Origin: Saksenaea vasiformis B4078
Lineage: Eukaryota; Mucoromycota; Mucoromycetes; Mucorales; Saksenaeaceae
Length of the DNA stretch: 64,000 bases
Reading direction: 5' to 3'
NCBI GenBank assembly: GCA_000697055.1
Contig: JNDT01002296.1
Location: 1 to 64,000 of the forward strand
The notes under the pieces were generated by a model, which ran no database searches, was not told the DNA's origin, and saw only the letters and a program-made list of their open reading frames with translations. The first letter of the stretch is position 1, and each line of letters opens with the position of its first letter. Shown here piece by piece: positions 33,968 through 44,618 of the stretch. The position numbers and the translations under genes are program-made.

Positions 33968-36149
33968 ATGCCCAAGGAAGCTCAGAAACCCTATAAACGA
34001 GTCAAGGTTACGTTGGCTTGTGTTGTATGTCGTAAGAAAAAGGTCAAATGTGATGGTGTCCAACCGAGCTGTTCACGGTGTGAGACAATGGGTTACGACT
34101 GTGAATACTCTAATCCTCCCAGAAAACGTGGCCCTCCAAAAGGATATGTCGAAGTGATCGAGAGTCGGGCACGTCGTATCGAGTCACTTCTCGGCAAGGA
34201 CGATCGGGCTACCGCTTCAAGTAAGACAAACAAGGTGCGCTCTATTATTTGTAACTTATATCTATTTAAACAAGGGGCCTCGCTCCCAAACGCTGCTGTC
34301 GCTAGGACTACTACTCCTGCCATGGCTACACCATTACCTCACAGGAATACGTTTCTAGAGCTTGTAGCCGGTGCTGTCGACGCGCTCAAGGCCAATGCTG
34401 CAGATCACTGTCTAATGCGATTGGCTGTACGTTCTATCATTCTTTCCCCTTCATTTTTTTCTTTTGCTCTTCTACTACGCACACGCACACGCATCCATGT
34501 TTCTCTATTTCTATTCCCCCTATTTTATGCTGTGCAAAAAAGTCAGAACACTGATAAGGTCCATTCTGTGATGTCTCCTCTAGGGCAGCAATGGCATTGG
34601 TTGCGATTTCCCGCCAAACGTCCTTCCTCCAGACGTGACATTTCCATGGTTGGATCATTTCTTTAACCACTTCAATGTATTTTTTCCGATCCTCTTTCGT
34701 CCCCAATTTCTGCATACCTGGGCTCGTTATCCGGAAAGAATAGATCCTTTGCTGCTCTCGTCGATTTACATTATCGGTTGTCACTATGCAAACAACGGAA
34801 CTTCCGAAGATACGAGTCGGTTGATGTTCGAACGGTGTCAGTGCCTTTGGAACGCCTCCTACAACAACCCCACACTGTCGCATGCTCAGGTTTGTTTCTT
34901 TTGTTTTTATGCCTATCGTACATGATTGGTTTATTCGGCATTGCAGGCGTTCATTATCCTTTGCTGGTACGCCTATCTTGTAGGGGATATGCAAGGCTTA
35001 TGCGTGTTGCGGCAACAACTTGCGAATGCTGTTCAGCAATTAAACCTTGGCTGCGAACCAAAGAGTTCCGTTGGCATCGTTCGTATGGAAATACATCGCA
35101 GGACATTCTGGTCGGCTTACGTGATGGATCAATGGTTTGCTACCTTCACCGGCAACAGCTACTTTTCCGCCAGCGCTTGGCGTTGTTCGTGGCCCCAACT
35201 GGAGGATAGGCAACTATGCTCGTCAACGGATCAAAGACTATGGGAGCAGCATGAAGAACCAGTCTATGCAACGGAACGGACTATTCAGGTGACAGCATTT
35301 CAGGAGATGATCAAGCTGGCACGTATCATCGACAAACGACGCTTGGCACCCATCGACGCTCCATTGACGGAATGGCTTGTTCAGCTCCCTTCCTACCTTG
35401 AGTATGGTCGGATCAGCGACAAAGCACCTCCATCCTCCATGGCACAGCTTTTCCGAATACTCTATCATACTGTACAAATTGTTCTTCCTGGGGAAACCAG
35501 TAGTCATGTCGCGACGACAACCGCAGCCAATACCATTATCCATATTGCGGCCCAGATGATCCACGACAGACAACATAAAGATCTGTATAACGTGTTCGGG
35601 CTATCGGTGATGCCTGCAGCTTCGGTTCATTTGAACAGTACGGCATTGTCGCAGGAGATATTAGCAGCCAGTATTACTTTGAGCAACAGCATACGGGTTT
35701 TGAAAAATGCCAACTGCACTCTTTTGTCATCAACTGAATTTGGACAGTTGGTGGATCGGTTTCTTTTCGAGCAGTATGGTATCGATCTACAGGAACGCCC
35801 AAGTAAAGGAACAAAACGAATGGGTACAACGACAACTGTATCATTCAATGGTTCTCTCATCATGGATAAAAGCCAATGGTATCCTGATGCCACCGATATG
35901 AATGCTCTTCCACCATTTCCATCATCCTCTGCCTTGTATGATAATTCCTTTTTTGCTTATCAGCCAACATCAACACCCGTCGAGTCAATTGGTTCCTCCT
36001 TGTCACCCACATCCATGTTTTCACCCACTCATTCACCTAACCTTCTTGGTATGGATTGCAATATCAATGTAAATGATATGTATGTTTTCTCGGTGCCAAA
36101 CACATACCCCATGATCAACACCATACAAAAGCATCTTCCTTTGCAATAA
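33968..36149 (+). CDS. Zn2Cys6 fungal-type transcription factor
   Basis: Exons 33968-34220, 34275-34426, 34584-34889 and 34947-36149 give 637 residues. The first 54-bp intron is a multiple of three without a stop; its GTAAGA donor suggests it is spliced, but a retained form would also be open. The binuclear zinc cluster has Cys18, 21, 28, 35, 38 and 45, with RKKKVKCDG between, followed by PPRKRGPPKGY and a short linker/dimerisation helix. The middle holds the fungal-specific regulator domain: LDHFFNHFNVFFPILFRPQF, FERCQCLW, AFIILCWYAYLVGD and RRTFWSAYVMDQ. The C-terminal 150 residues are Ser/Pro/Asn-rich and could activate transcription. It acts in the nucleus as a DNA-binding regulator; target genes cannot be read from sequence. 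The third intron (34427-34583, 157 bp) is longer than usual here. Confidence 0.92.
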
Positions 36150-36641
36150 GTTTTATTCTTTTCTTCTCTTTGGCTTTGTTAGTTTCTCTTTTATGCACTT
36201 TTTCCATCTTCTTTTTACTCATGCCCCCGCCTTTTCTTCTTCTTTTCGTTATTGTTTCCATGCCAACTTCATGCCATCCTTCTTTCTCGATTTTTTTCTT
36301 TTTCTTTTTCTTTTCTTTTCTTTTTTCTTTTTTTTGCATACACCCTATGAACTAACTTCTCTTTTCAAATTATAGTGTGGTCTCTTCTTTTTTTTTTTTT
36401 TTCATTATAATGTAACATCATTCAGTTATGCTAATAGAACATGATTTCTCTCTTACCTATTGGACGATCTATCGGAGTAACTGTTTTGGCCGAGCCGGAC
36501 TAGTTCGTTGTTCGGCATGGGTGGGGTTTGGCTGGAGAGGGAAGGGGGTCAGGCAGTTGAGCTTATGGATGAGGTGGATTGGAGACCGATGGAAGTCCCT
36601 TCTCTTTCATTACATCTCATCCTTGAGGTTTGAAATCAAAA
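36150..36641. other. Intergenic, upstream of eL8
   Basis: 36150-36410 is CT-rich low complexity (3' flank of the regulator gene). 36460-36600 is a GC-richer block that probably holds the eL8 promoter; 36595-36630 is pyrimidine-rich before the start codon. No ORF is supported. Confidence 0.5.
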
Positions 36642-37577
36642 ATGGTAAATCTATCAATACAGATGTTCGATGGATGACTGATAAAGAAATAAATAAATAA
36701 ATTAGCCTCCGGCCAAGAAGTCTACTGGCAAGAAAGTTGCTCCCGCTCCCTACCCTATCAAGGGAAAGCAGACCACCAAGGCTCCTGCCAACCCTTTGAT
36801 TGAGAAGCGTCCCAGAAACTTCGGCATTGGTATGTTGCAGGAAAAAAAGACAGTAAATGAATGGGGTGTGGGTTTTAAATTGTATGTGTTTCTGCTACTT
36901 TAGGTCAGGACATTCAACCCAAGCGCGATGTTTCCCGCTTCGTCAAGTGGCCCGCGTACATTCGTCTTCAGCGCCAGAAGAAGATCTTGTACCAGCGTTT
37001 GAAGGTTCCTCCCTCCATCAACCAGTTCACCAAGGTCTTGGACAAGAACACTGCCACCCAGTTGTTCAAGTTGGCCAACAAGTACCGTCCCGAGACCAAG
37101 GCTGAGAAGAAGACCCGTCTTCGCGCTGCCGCTGCTCTCAAGGCCGAGAAGAAGGAGGTTCCCAAGACCGAGAAGCCCGTTGTCGTCAAGTACGGTATCA
37201 ACCACATCACCGCCTTGGTTGAATCCAAAAAGGCTCAATTGGTTGTGATCGCTGACGATGTCGACCCTATCGAGTTGGTCTTGTGGTTGCCCGCTCTTTG
37301 CCGCAAGATGGGTGTCCCATACTGCATTGTCAAGGGTAAGGCTCGTCTTGGTACTGTTGTCCACAAGAAGACCGCCACCGCTCTTGCTTTCACTGATGTC
37401 AAGGATGCTGACAAGGCTGAATTGGCCAACCTCGTTTCTGCCGTCAAGGCCAACTACAACGAGAAGTTCGAGGAGACCCGCCGCCAATGGGGTGGAGGTA
37501 TCATGGGTGTCAAGTCCCAGGCTAAGATGGCCAAGCGTGCCGCTCTTGCTGCCAAGGAAATTGCTGCTCGCCAGTAA
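36642..37577 (+). CDS. RPL8: Cytosolic large ribosomal subunit protein eL8
   Basis: Exons 36642-36644 (only the ATG), 36706-36829 and 36904-37577, 266 residues, the family length (yeast Rpl8, human RPL7A). Seen: [17 protein letters not shown] across the second splice, [20 protein letters not shown], the L7Ae/L30e RNA-binding core with [31 protein letters not shown] and [11 protein letters not shown], and a Lys-rich tail. It binds 25S rRNA in the large subunit. Codon use is strongly biased (AAG, GTC, GCC, CTT, TTG), unlike its neighbours, as expected for a highly expressed gene. The N-terminus is [10 protein letters not shown] after Met. The lone-ATG first exon is inferred: the ATG abuts GTAAAT and the acceptor TTAG sits exactly before CCTCCG. 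Confidence 0.95.
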
Positions 37578-37736
37578 ATCAACACGAATTCATACTGGAT
37601 TCGGAAATAAACAGTTTGTATCAAATTTATTGTCCTTTTACGCTCAAGCGGAGTACATAATAAGCTGTGTAGTGATGAGCTTTTGCTGGGAGTGGGAGGA
37701 AATAGCTGTTTTCTACTTTGATCCAAGGAATAATTT

Positions 37737-38112
37737 TGTGCCTGGATGACCTGAGTTTTTTTTGGCATTAGGGTAGTTCATTGTATCAGTGGTGAGTGTA
37801 AAAAATGCCTCGCGGTTAAAAGCACGCATGAATTTCTTTTTTCTTTCCATCTGATACCCTGGCGAGCACGTCAATTCTTCTTCTTCGCCTGCAAGGCCCA
37901 AGTCTCGAAGACTGACTACCTTCGGAGAAAGTAAAGCATTTTCCGTTTACTAACCTTGAATGGTTTTTTATAGATTTTGCGTCCATCTGAAGACCAAGTT
38001 AATGTGACGTAGAGTATGATTTTGTCGCCAATTCATTAGTTAATTAGCCATGTATTGGATTCGTTCGTGGACACATCATCTATTTAGGGTAGCGTCCAAT
38101 GAACAGTAATTC
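37737..38112. repeat. Dispersed repeat, copy B
   Basis: Collinear with 2925-3724: GATGACCTGAG, GCATTAGGGTA, TTCATTGTATCAG, then GTCAATTCTTCTT, then TTTACTAACCTTGAATGGTT, GACCAAGTTAATGTGA, CGCCAATTCATTAGTTAATT and a closing ATTTAGGGTAGCGTCCAATG. It is about 375 bp against 800 bp in copy A, because it lacks an internal block. It begins 160 bp after the eL8 stop and has no ORF. Confidence 0.7.
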
Positions 38113-38580
38113 GTCTTGGTGTGTTGTCTATGGGTGATTTATTTTAGATCACTTTAAGATAATAAAAGTGCTTTGAATCACAGATAGTGTTTTAACCTGC
38201 CCAAAGGTGAGTAATTCGCCCAGAATGAAAGGTGTGATACGAACGTGGCACAAGTTCATCAAAAAGCTAAGTTTATAGTGGGGGTTAAGTTTCCTTCTAA
38301 CCCCTTTCTCCCCCAAAGAAGCTTGAATTGGGATGTCAGTAGATGAACATGTCTAAATGTTTCGTCTCGTCATTATTTCGGAGACAAATGTAAAACCAAC
38401 TGACCATTTCCGGTGTTCCGCTGCATACAGAAAGGGTTACAGCATTTAGCAGACGCGTGGACCCCAGGGACAAGGGCATCGGGATGAAAAGCGCAACGAT
38501 GCGTAAAAAAAGTTCTGTGCAACATGATCTCTCCTCCTTTTCCTTTTTCACGCGCAGAAAAAAAACACACACTTTAGCGT

Positions 38581-38600
38581 TCTCTCTCTCTCTCTCTCTC
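38581..38600. repeat. TC microsatellite upstream of RasGAP
   Basis: About ten TC dinucleotides followed by TTCTC units, inside the CT-rich leader region about 240 bp before the RasGAP start codon. Confidence 0.85.
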
Positions 38601-38840
38601 TTCTCTTCTCTTCTCTTCTTTTTCTTTTTTCTCTTACACCTGTACACACTCTCGTGTATATAGATATATATATACTTGCTGCGTGTATATATATATATAC
38701 TAAAAGTATATATATTTACTTTTTCTCTTCCTCTCATTCTCATTTCCTAACGACATTTTTACTCTCACGTACTTACTCTCTCTCCTTTTTCATCTGACCC
38801 TTTCCTTCTGATCAGTTCCCACTTTTATAGTTCATCTCTC

Positions 38841-41774
38841 ATGACCGATCGACGTAGTGGCATGGTGCAGTCATTTGGGTATCCACAAACCTCCAGCACG
38901 ATCGTTAGTCGAGCCGTGGCTGCGGCTGCTGCAAACAACCATCATTCGAGCAGACGTACAGGGCGAGGAAGTAAACGCTATTCTGTATCCGTCTTCTATT
39001 CCATGGCTGCAGAGCAAGATGTGGAAGTAGAAGATGATCTAGCTCAAGGTAAAAGGGAATCAAAATGCACCATCTTACATAAAAAACTTAAAACCTATCC
39101 CTTTAGCTCAGCGTAAATTGCGCGAACTAAAAGCTAAAATATCAACGCAATCCAAACGAAACTTTATGCGTGAACGTGATGTTCGTTTTCTCGATTCTCG
39201 CATTGGATTATTGATCCAAAGTCGAATGGCACTGGAAGAGGTAGAAGAAAGAAGAAAGAAGACATGTTCATTTAACTTGTTACTCGCAGCAACATGAAGT
39301 CGCATCACGTTTGGAAGAACATGAAGACGATACTGATGATCATTATCCTGACAATCGCAAAATGCAGCAATACGGTAATTTGTTTTATCTTCTTCAGAGT
39401 GAACCTCGACATATTGCTTCCCTTTGTCGATTGGTGAGACTGTCAGAGATCGATACATTATTGGAAACTGTCATGTTTGCTCTCTATGGAAATCAGTATG
39501 AAAGTCGCGAAGAACATCTACTGTTGACCATGTTTCAGGTAATACACGCCTATATCTATATTTAGCAAAAGGGAATTTAACGTGGATCAGAATGTATTGG
39601 CAACACAATTCGAGACAACAACCGAATTTGCTTCCCTTCTTCGAGCAAATACTCCTGTTTCACGTATGATGACAACGTATACACGTCGGGGTCCAGGTCA
39701 ATCGTATCTCAAGTCGGTTTTGTCTGATAAAATCAGTAATTTGATTGAACACAAAGATGTCAATCTGCAGATCAATCCACTAAAGGCAAGGCGCGCTTTT
39801 TTTTTACAATTGTTTACTTACATGTGCATGAAAAATTTTGCAGGTTTACGAGGAAATTGTGGAACAAATGGAAAATGAACAAGGCGAATTACCAGCGGAT
39901 TTTCCAAAAAGTGTCACGTCTGATGTCGCCGCTGCCAATCCCGAAGTTCAAGCTGCAATTCGACCTCGTCTAAAAAGATTAATGGAGATCGCCAACAGTT
40001 TCCTAACCACTATTATTGATTCACTCGAACAGGTGCCCTATGGTATTCGATGGATCTGCAAACAAATTAGGTCCCTGACGAAACGCAAGTACCCCGATGC
40101 AACAGATCATGCGATCTCATCCTTGATTGGTGGCTTCTTTTTCCTGCGGTTTGTTAACCCGGCTATTGTCACCCCACAAGCATACATGTTAGTGGACAGT
40201 CTACCCGGAAATAATCCACGTACAACCTTGACTTTGGTAACGAACTTTTGGTACGACAAACGGGAAATGTAACACGACATGGTTTTTTTTATCAGATTGC
40301 GAAAATGCTACAAAATTTAGCAAACAAACCCTCGTATGCCAAGGAATCTTACATGATCCCCACCAATCCGTTTGTTGAAAATAACAAACAACGTACGAAC
40401 CGCTTTTTAAACGAGCTCTGTGAAGTGGGTGATTTTTATGAATCTCTCGAAATGGATCAGTACATGGCGTTGTCAAAGAAAGATATTATGATCAGTATTA
40501 CGCCCAACGAGATTTATAACACGCAAGCTTTGTTGCAACAGCATATCGACATTCTTGCCCCCAATCCAAATGATCATTTACGAACCCTCGTGAACGAAGT
40601 GGGTGCCACACCGTCACAGGTCCCACGAAAAGAAAACAAGCCAATCGATCTTCCCTTGTTTAGTCGATGGGAAATGCCCATCCAAGGTAAAGGAAAACCA
40701 TGCAAAAAGAAAAAAAAACCCATTTACTGATCATCATTATTGTTATTCGGATATAGATCTCACAACGACACTTATGTCGGAGAATAACATTACACAAAAT
40801 GACATTTTGTACATGGAGGCCAAGGCTATCTTCGTGCAAATTGTCCGTACGTTGCCTTATCTTTCTCGTCCGCCGTTGAATCTCCAGCTGATTGCCGAGA
40901 CGGCTGGTACCGCCAAAGATAGTCAGTTAGTACGTAAGGGGATCAAGGTGAAGGAAATGTTGAGAGAATTGGAAGAAGCTCAAGTGATTGACCGTCGTGA
41001 TGGCTATCAATTGCTGGTCGAGGAAATCACCCAAGAGCTGGCCCATCTGGGTGACCTGAAAGTTAAGGTGATGGAAGAACTGCGATCGCTCGAAGCGGTC
41101 TACAAAACCATTCAGGATCACAACAATTACCTTAAGATCCAGCTGGAAAGTTACAAAGCTTATCTCCAAAATGTCCGCATTCAGACAGGAGGAGGAGGAG
41201 CCAGTGACAAGGCAAACAAGAAGCAAGTTGGCATCGGTGTGGAAGTGGACGGCAAAGTAAACAAAAAGACAACCAAGAACCATATCCAAGGACCCTTCAA
41301 GTTTACACACCAACAATTGGAAAGAGATGGCATTATTGCAGAAACAGAAGTCCCAGATTACAGGTACAGAGAAGAAAAGTGATAGGAGGGAAGCTTTCAG
41401 GACCTTTTATTTATTTATTTATTCATGATGTGTTGGATCAGACGTAACAACATCTACTTGACCATCAATTCACCTATTCCTGGTACATTTATCATTGCAC
41501 TACACTACAGAGGTAAGTTCATTCTTCAAAAGAAAAGGAAATGAGAAAAACCTGGGAAAACATCGTAGGACGTGACAAACCCATTTTGGAGATTGATCTT
41601 AAATTGGATGATCTACTTGAAAAGGTACAAGTTACATGTAAAAGAATATGGCATTCTAATAATATTCTTTAGCAACAAGATAATGTCCAATTATTGGACC
41701 TGGAGTACATCAAACTCAATGTGAGCAAGACATTACAGCTCCTGACAAAGACCTTTATGAACAGAAACAAGTAA
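38841..41774 (+). CDS. Ras GTPase-activating protein with IQGAP-type RasGAP C-terminus
   Basis: Ten exons: 38841-39048, 39107-39240, 39290-39538, 39591-39785, 39844-40236, 40296-40686, 40757-41363, 41442-41512, 41569-41624 and 41673-41774. The product is 801 residues. It should switch Ras-type GTPases off by speeding GTP hydrolysis. The RasGAP domain spans about 150-480: Arg215 in [12 protein letters not shown] is the expected arginine finger, and 362-364 ([12 protein letters not shown]) is the FLR motif. A RasGAP C-terminal domain follows ([12 protein letters not shown], coiled coil near [29 protein letters not shown]). There is no calponin-homology or IQ region, so it resembles S. pombe Gap1 or Dictyostelium GapA rather than full IQGAP. 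The intron 39786-39843 has a GC donor. Confidence 0.93.
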
Positions 41775-41963
41775 AACCAAAACCAATTAAGAAGATCCTC
41801 TCTCTAATTTTTTTTTACTGATACTTCTTTTTCTTTCTTGTCAGGACTGGGCTCTTCTCTTAAATTCTCTTTACTTTAGTACTTATACTTTTTAATAAGT
41901 TGTTGTTGTTGTCATCATTGATCGTTGTTATCTTTAATGGGATCAGAAGTTTCGTTTTTATTA

Positions 41964-44618
41964 TTACAATTTACCCAATTCTTCCACCAGGTTATTGACC
42001 AGGTCCACATTTGGGATATAAAATTGTGCCTCTGTTTGTTTCTTGCCGACTGTACTTGTGATGGCATAAGGGATCTCATTCAAATAAGAGAACACAACTT
42101 CATCTGTCTTTCCGTCTCCAATACAGACGATAAAGTCGATCGACGGTAGCTGAAGGTCTTTGATGATATTACGCACAGCAGTTGATTTATCGATCGAGGA
42201 AGGACGCAACTCAAGTGTCTTGTTGCCTAGGACAATCTATAATAACAGTCAAGTCCCTTGTTTTACCATCGTTTTTTTTTCTTTTTTCTTTTTTTCTTTT
42301 CTTTTTTTTTTTTTTTTACCGAAAGGGCCATATGGCTCAGCAGTTTCTCCAAGTTGACTTGTAGTTCTGTTGCCTGCCAGCTACCAAACTCAGGATCCGC
42401 GTTGCGGTAATGCCAAGTGAGATTAATTTCTTTTTCTTCAATGAATGAACCAGGCGTACGTTCGGTATAGTGTTGGAACAGAGGTCGAATGGTTTCCTTC
42501 CAGCTGGGATCAATCTGTTCTACCAAACAGTACCACTTGCCGTCTTCTTCCTTCACCAGCTTTGTTTCATTTCCAGAGGAGGATCCCGTGGTGGGGTTGA
42601 TCTGGTCGCGGATATTGGCTGGATGCTTGTAGAAACAACCGTGTTCGGCTGACAAGCCCACACCTGTCGATTCAAACCAGGAATCCAGATGTTGACGACC
42701 TCGACCAGAGAGGATGTAAACATAGGTATCTGGTTGTGAGGCAAGCGTCTTGAGATGCTCTAGCACTGTCTGCGAAGGTTTGGCAAACTCGGGCAATTTG
42801 TGCGTTGTTGTTAAGGTGCCGTCGTAATCGAGCAGCACCAATTTCTTTTTACTGGACTGCTTGAATTTTTGGATAACATTCGGGAAATCCAATGGAGGAA
42901 TACTCATGCGTTGACCAAACTCCTCACTAACACGCTATGTGTATATATATATATAATAAATAAGCAGCTAAGTCCTCGTGTTCTTATGCATACTTACGCG
43001 TAATTCATTGACAAAGCTGACACCCCAGTAGGCTGCGGTGTATTTTGTTACATAACGATACAGCTTTTGATGATTTGCCTTGCGCACATCTTCGGGCATG
43101 GTGACTGCCTCATAAATGGCGTTGGCCAATTCTTCCGTATTCCACGGATTCACAATGATAGATCCATTCAGGGATTGGGCAGCGCCCGCAAATTCGGACA
43201 GAATAAGGACGCCATGATTGTCTTGTTGGGATGAAATGTACTCGTACGAGACAAGGTTCATACCATCTCTGGTAGAAGAGACCAAACAGACATCCGAGGC
43301 AGCATACAGTGCCACCAATTCATCAAAGGGAATGGAACGATGCATGAAATGGATAGGAACAAACTCCACTGTACCATACTGGCCATTGATTCGGCCGACC
43401 AGTTCGTTGATCGTACTTCGAAGCTGTTGGTATTCCTCCACATCTTCGCGAGAAGGTACTGCTAATTGGACCAAGACCACCTTACCGACCCATTCAGGAT
43501 GCTGACTGAGGAACACCTCCATGGCATGCATCTTTTGGGGTACGCCTTTGATATAGTCCAAACGGTCGACACCAACAATGAGTTTACAGTCCCCAAATCG
43601 ACCTTTCAACTGTGCAATACGTGCTTGGATCTTTTCATCCTTTAGGCCTTCCGTAAACTTGTCAGGGTCGATACCAATAGGGAACGTGCCGACTTGGATA
43701 TACCGGCCTTCGAACTCAACGCCATTGGGCATGGTTGAAAGTCCGAGGATCCGGGTGCAGGACGACAGAAAATGCCGCGCGTAATCGTACGTGTGGAACC
43801 CTAGAAGGTCGCATTCCAGGACACCCAGCAAAATCTCTTTACGCACAGGTAAAATCCTGACCGACTGCGTTTTAGTTTCCTAGACTATGTTCGGGACCTT
43901 GACTTGCCTGTAGATTTCACTGCTTGGGAAAGGTGTATGCAGGAACCATCCAATCTTGATATCCTTCTTCGTTTTCTTTCGTAACATGGCTGGCAAAAGC
44001 ATGAGATGGTAGTCTTGTATCCAAACAAGATCGCCATCCTGAACAATCTTGTCAATTGTATCTGCAAATAATTGGTTGACCCGTTGATATCCTTCCCACC
44101 ATTCCTCATTAAACGAGATCTCGCCAGGATGATAATGGAAAAGTGGCCAAAGAATACTAGAGAAAGAGAGAAAGAGAGAGAGAGACGTCGTATGTTTCAG
44201 TAGGACGGTTACTCGATAATCAGTTCTTCTCACCTGTTTGAAAATCCATTATAATGAAGATCTGCCAGGTCATGGTCAACAAAAACGGGTAGTGTCGATG
44301 TCTCCTTGAGCAACCTATCTTCTAATGGTTTCCGATCTTCCGCCGGAACGTCCAAACCTATTTTTTTTTTTTTCAGTTGCATAAAAGAAAAGGAGGAATG
44401 ACAGTTGGCATCGTTTTACCTGGCCAGCCGATCCATGTAAAGGTCATCATTTTCTTGAGACCACTCAATGCGGCAACAAGACCACCGGAGGACATTTTGA
44501 AATCGTACTCGCCGGTTGCCTCGTCTTTCTTCACTGTCACTGGCAATCGGTTCGATACCACAAGAAGTCGGAGCCCTTTATTACTATCGACTGGAGTCTG
44601 CATTGTCGTCTCTGCCAT
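41964..44618 (-). CDS. Bifunctional trehalose-6-phosphate synthase/phosphatase
   Basis: Six exons in coding order: 44618-44420, 44357-44234, 44156-43908, 43856-42998, 42934-42320 and 42236-41964. They sum to 2319 nt, 772 residues. The N-terminal 480 residues form the GT20 synthase (UDP-glucose plus glucose-6-phosphate to trehalose-6-phosphate): VSNRLPVT, SSGGLVAAL, WIGWPG, FHYHPGEISF, VWIQDYHLMLLP, GFHTYDYARHF, VGVDRLDYIKG, RDGMNLVSYEY and LSEFAGAA. The C-terminal part is a HAD phosphatase with Asp513 and Asp515 (LLDYDGT), Lys699 and Asp723/Asp727 (GDGKTDE), so the phosphatase residues are present. It makes trehalose, a stress protectant and germination reserve. Intron 43857-43907 starts with GC. 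Intron 42237-42319 has a long A-rich coding-strand stretch. It is convergent with RasGAP (189 bp between stops). Confidence 0.94.

Larger units (their letters stand above)
37578..38840. other. Intergenic between eL8 and RasGAP genes
   Basis: It holds repeat copy B (37737-38112). At 38580-38640 there is a TC microsatellite and CT tract, and at 38655-38720 TA-rich palindromic runs, just upstream of the RasGAP start and probably part of its promoter or leader. No further gene is seen. Confidence 0.55.

Noticed and set aside
36170..36375. Phe-rich ORFs after the Zn2Cys6 gene
   Set aside because: They are translations of a CT-rich 3' flanking tract.
39786..39878. Read-through of RasGAP exon 4 instead of a GC-AG intron
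   Set aside because: The open frame ends within 31 codons and loses the RasGAP sequence, while splicing at 39785/39844 restores it.
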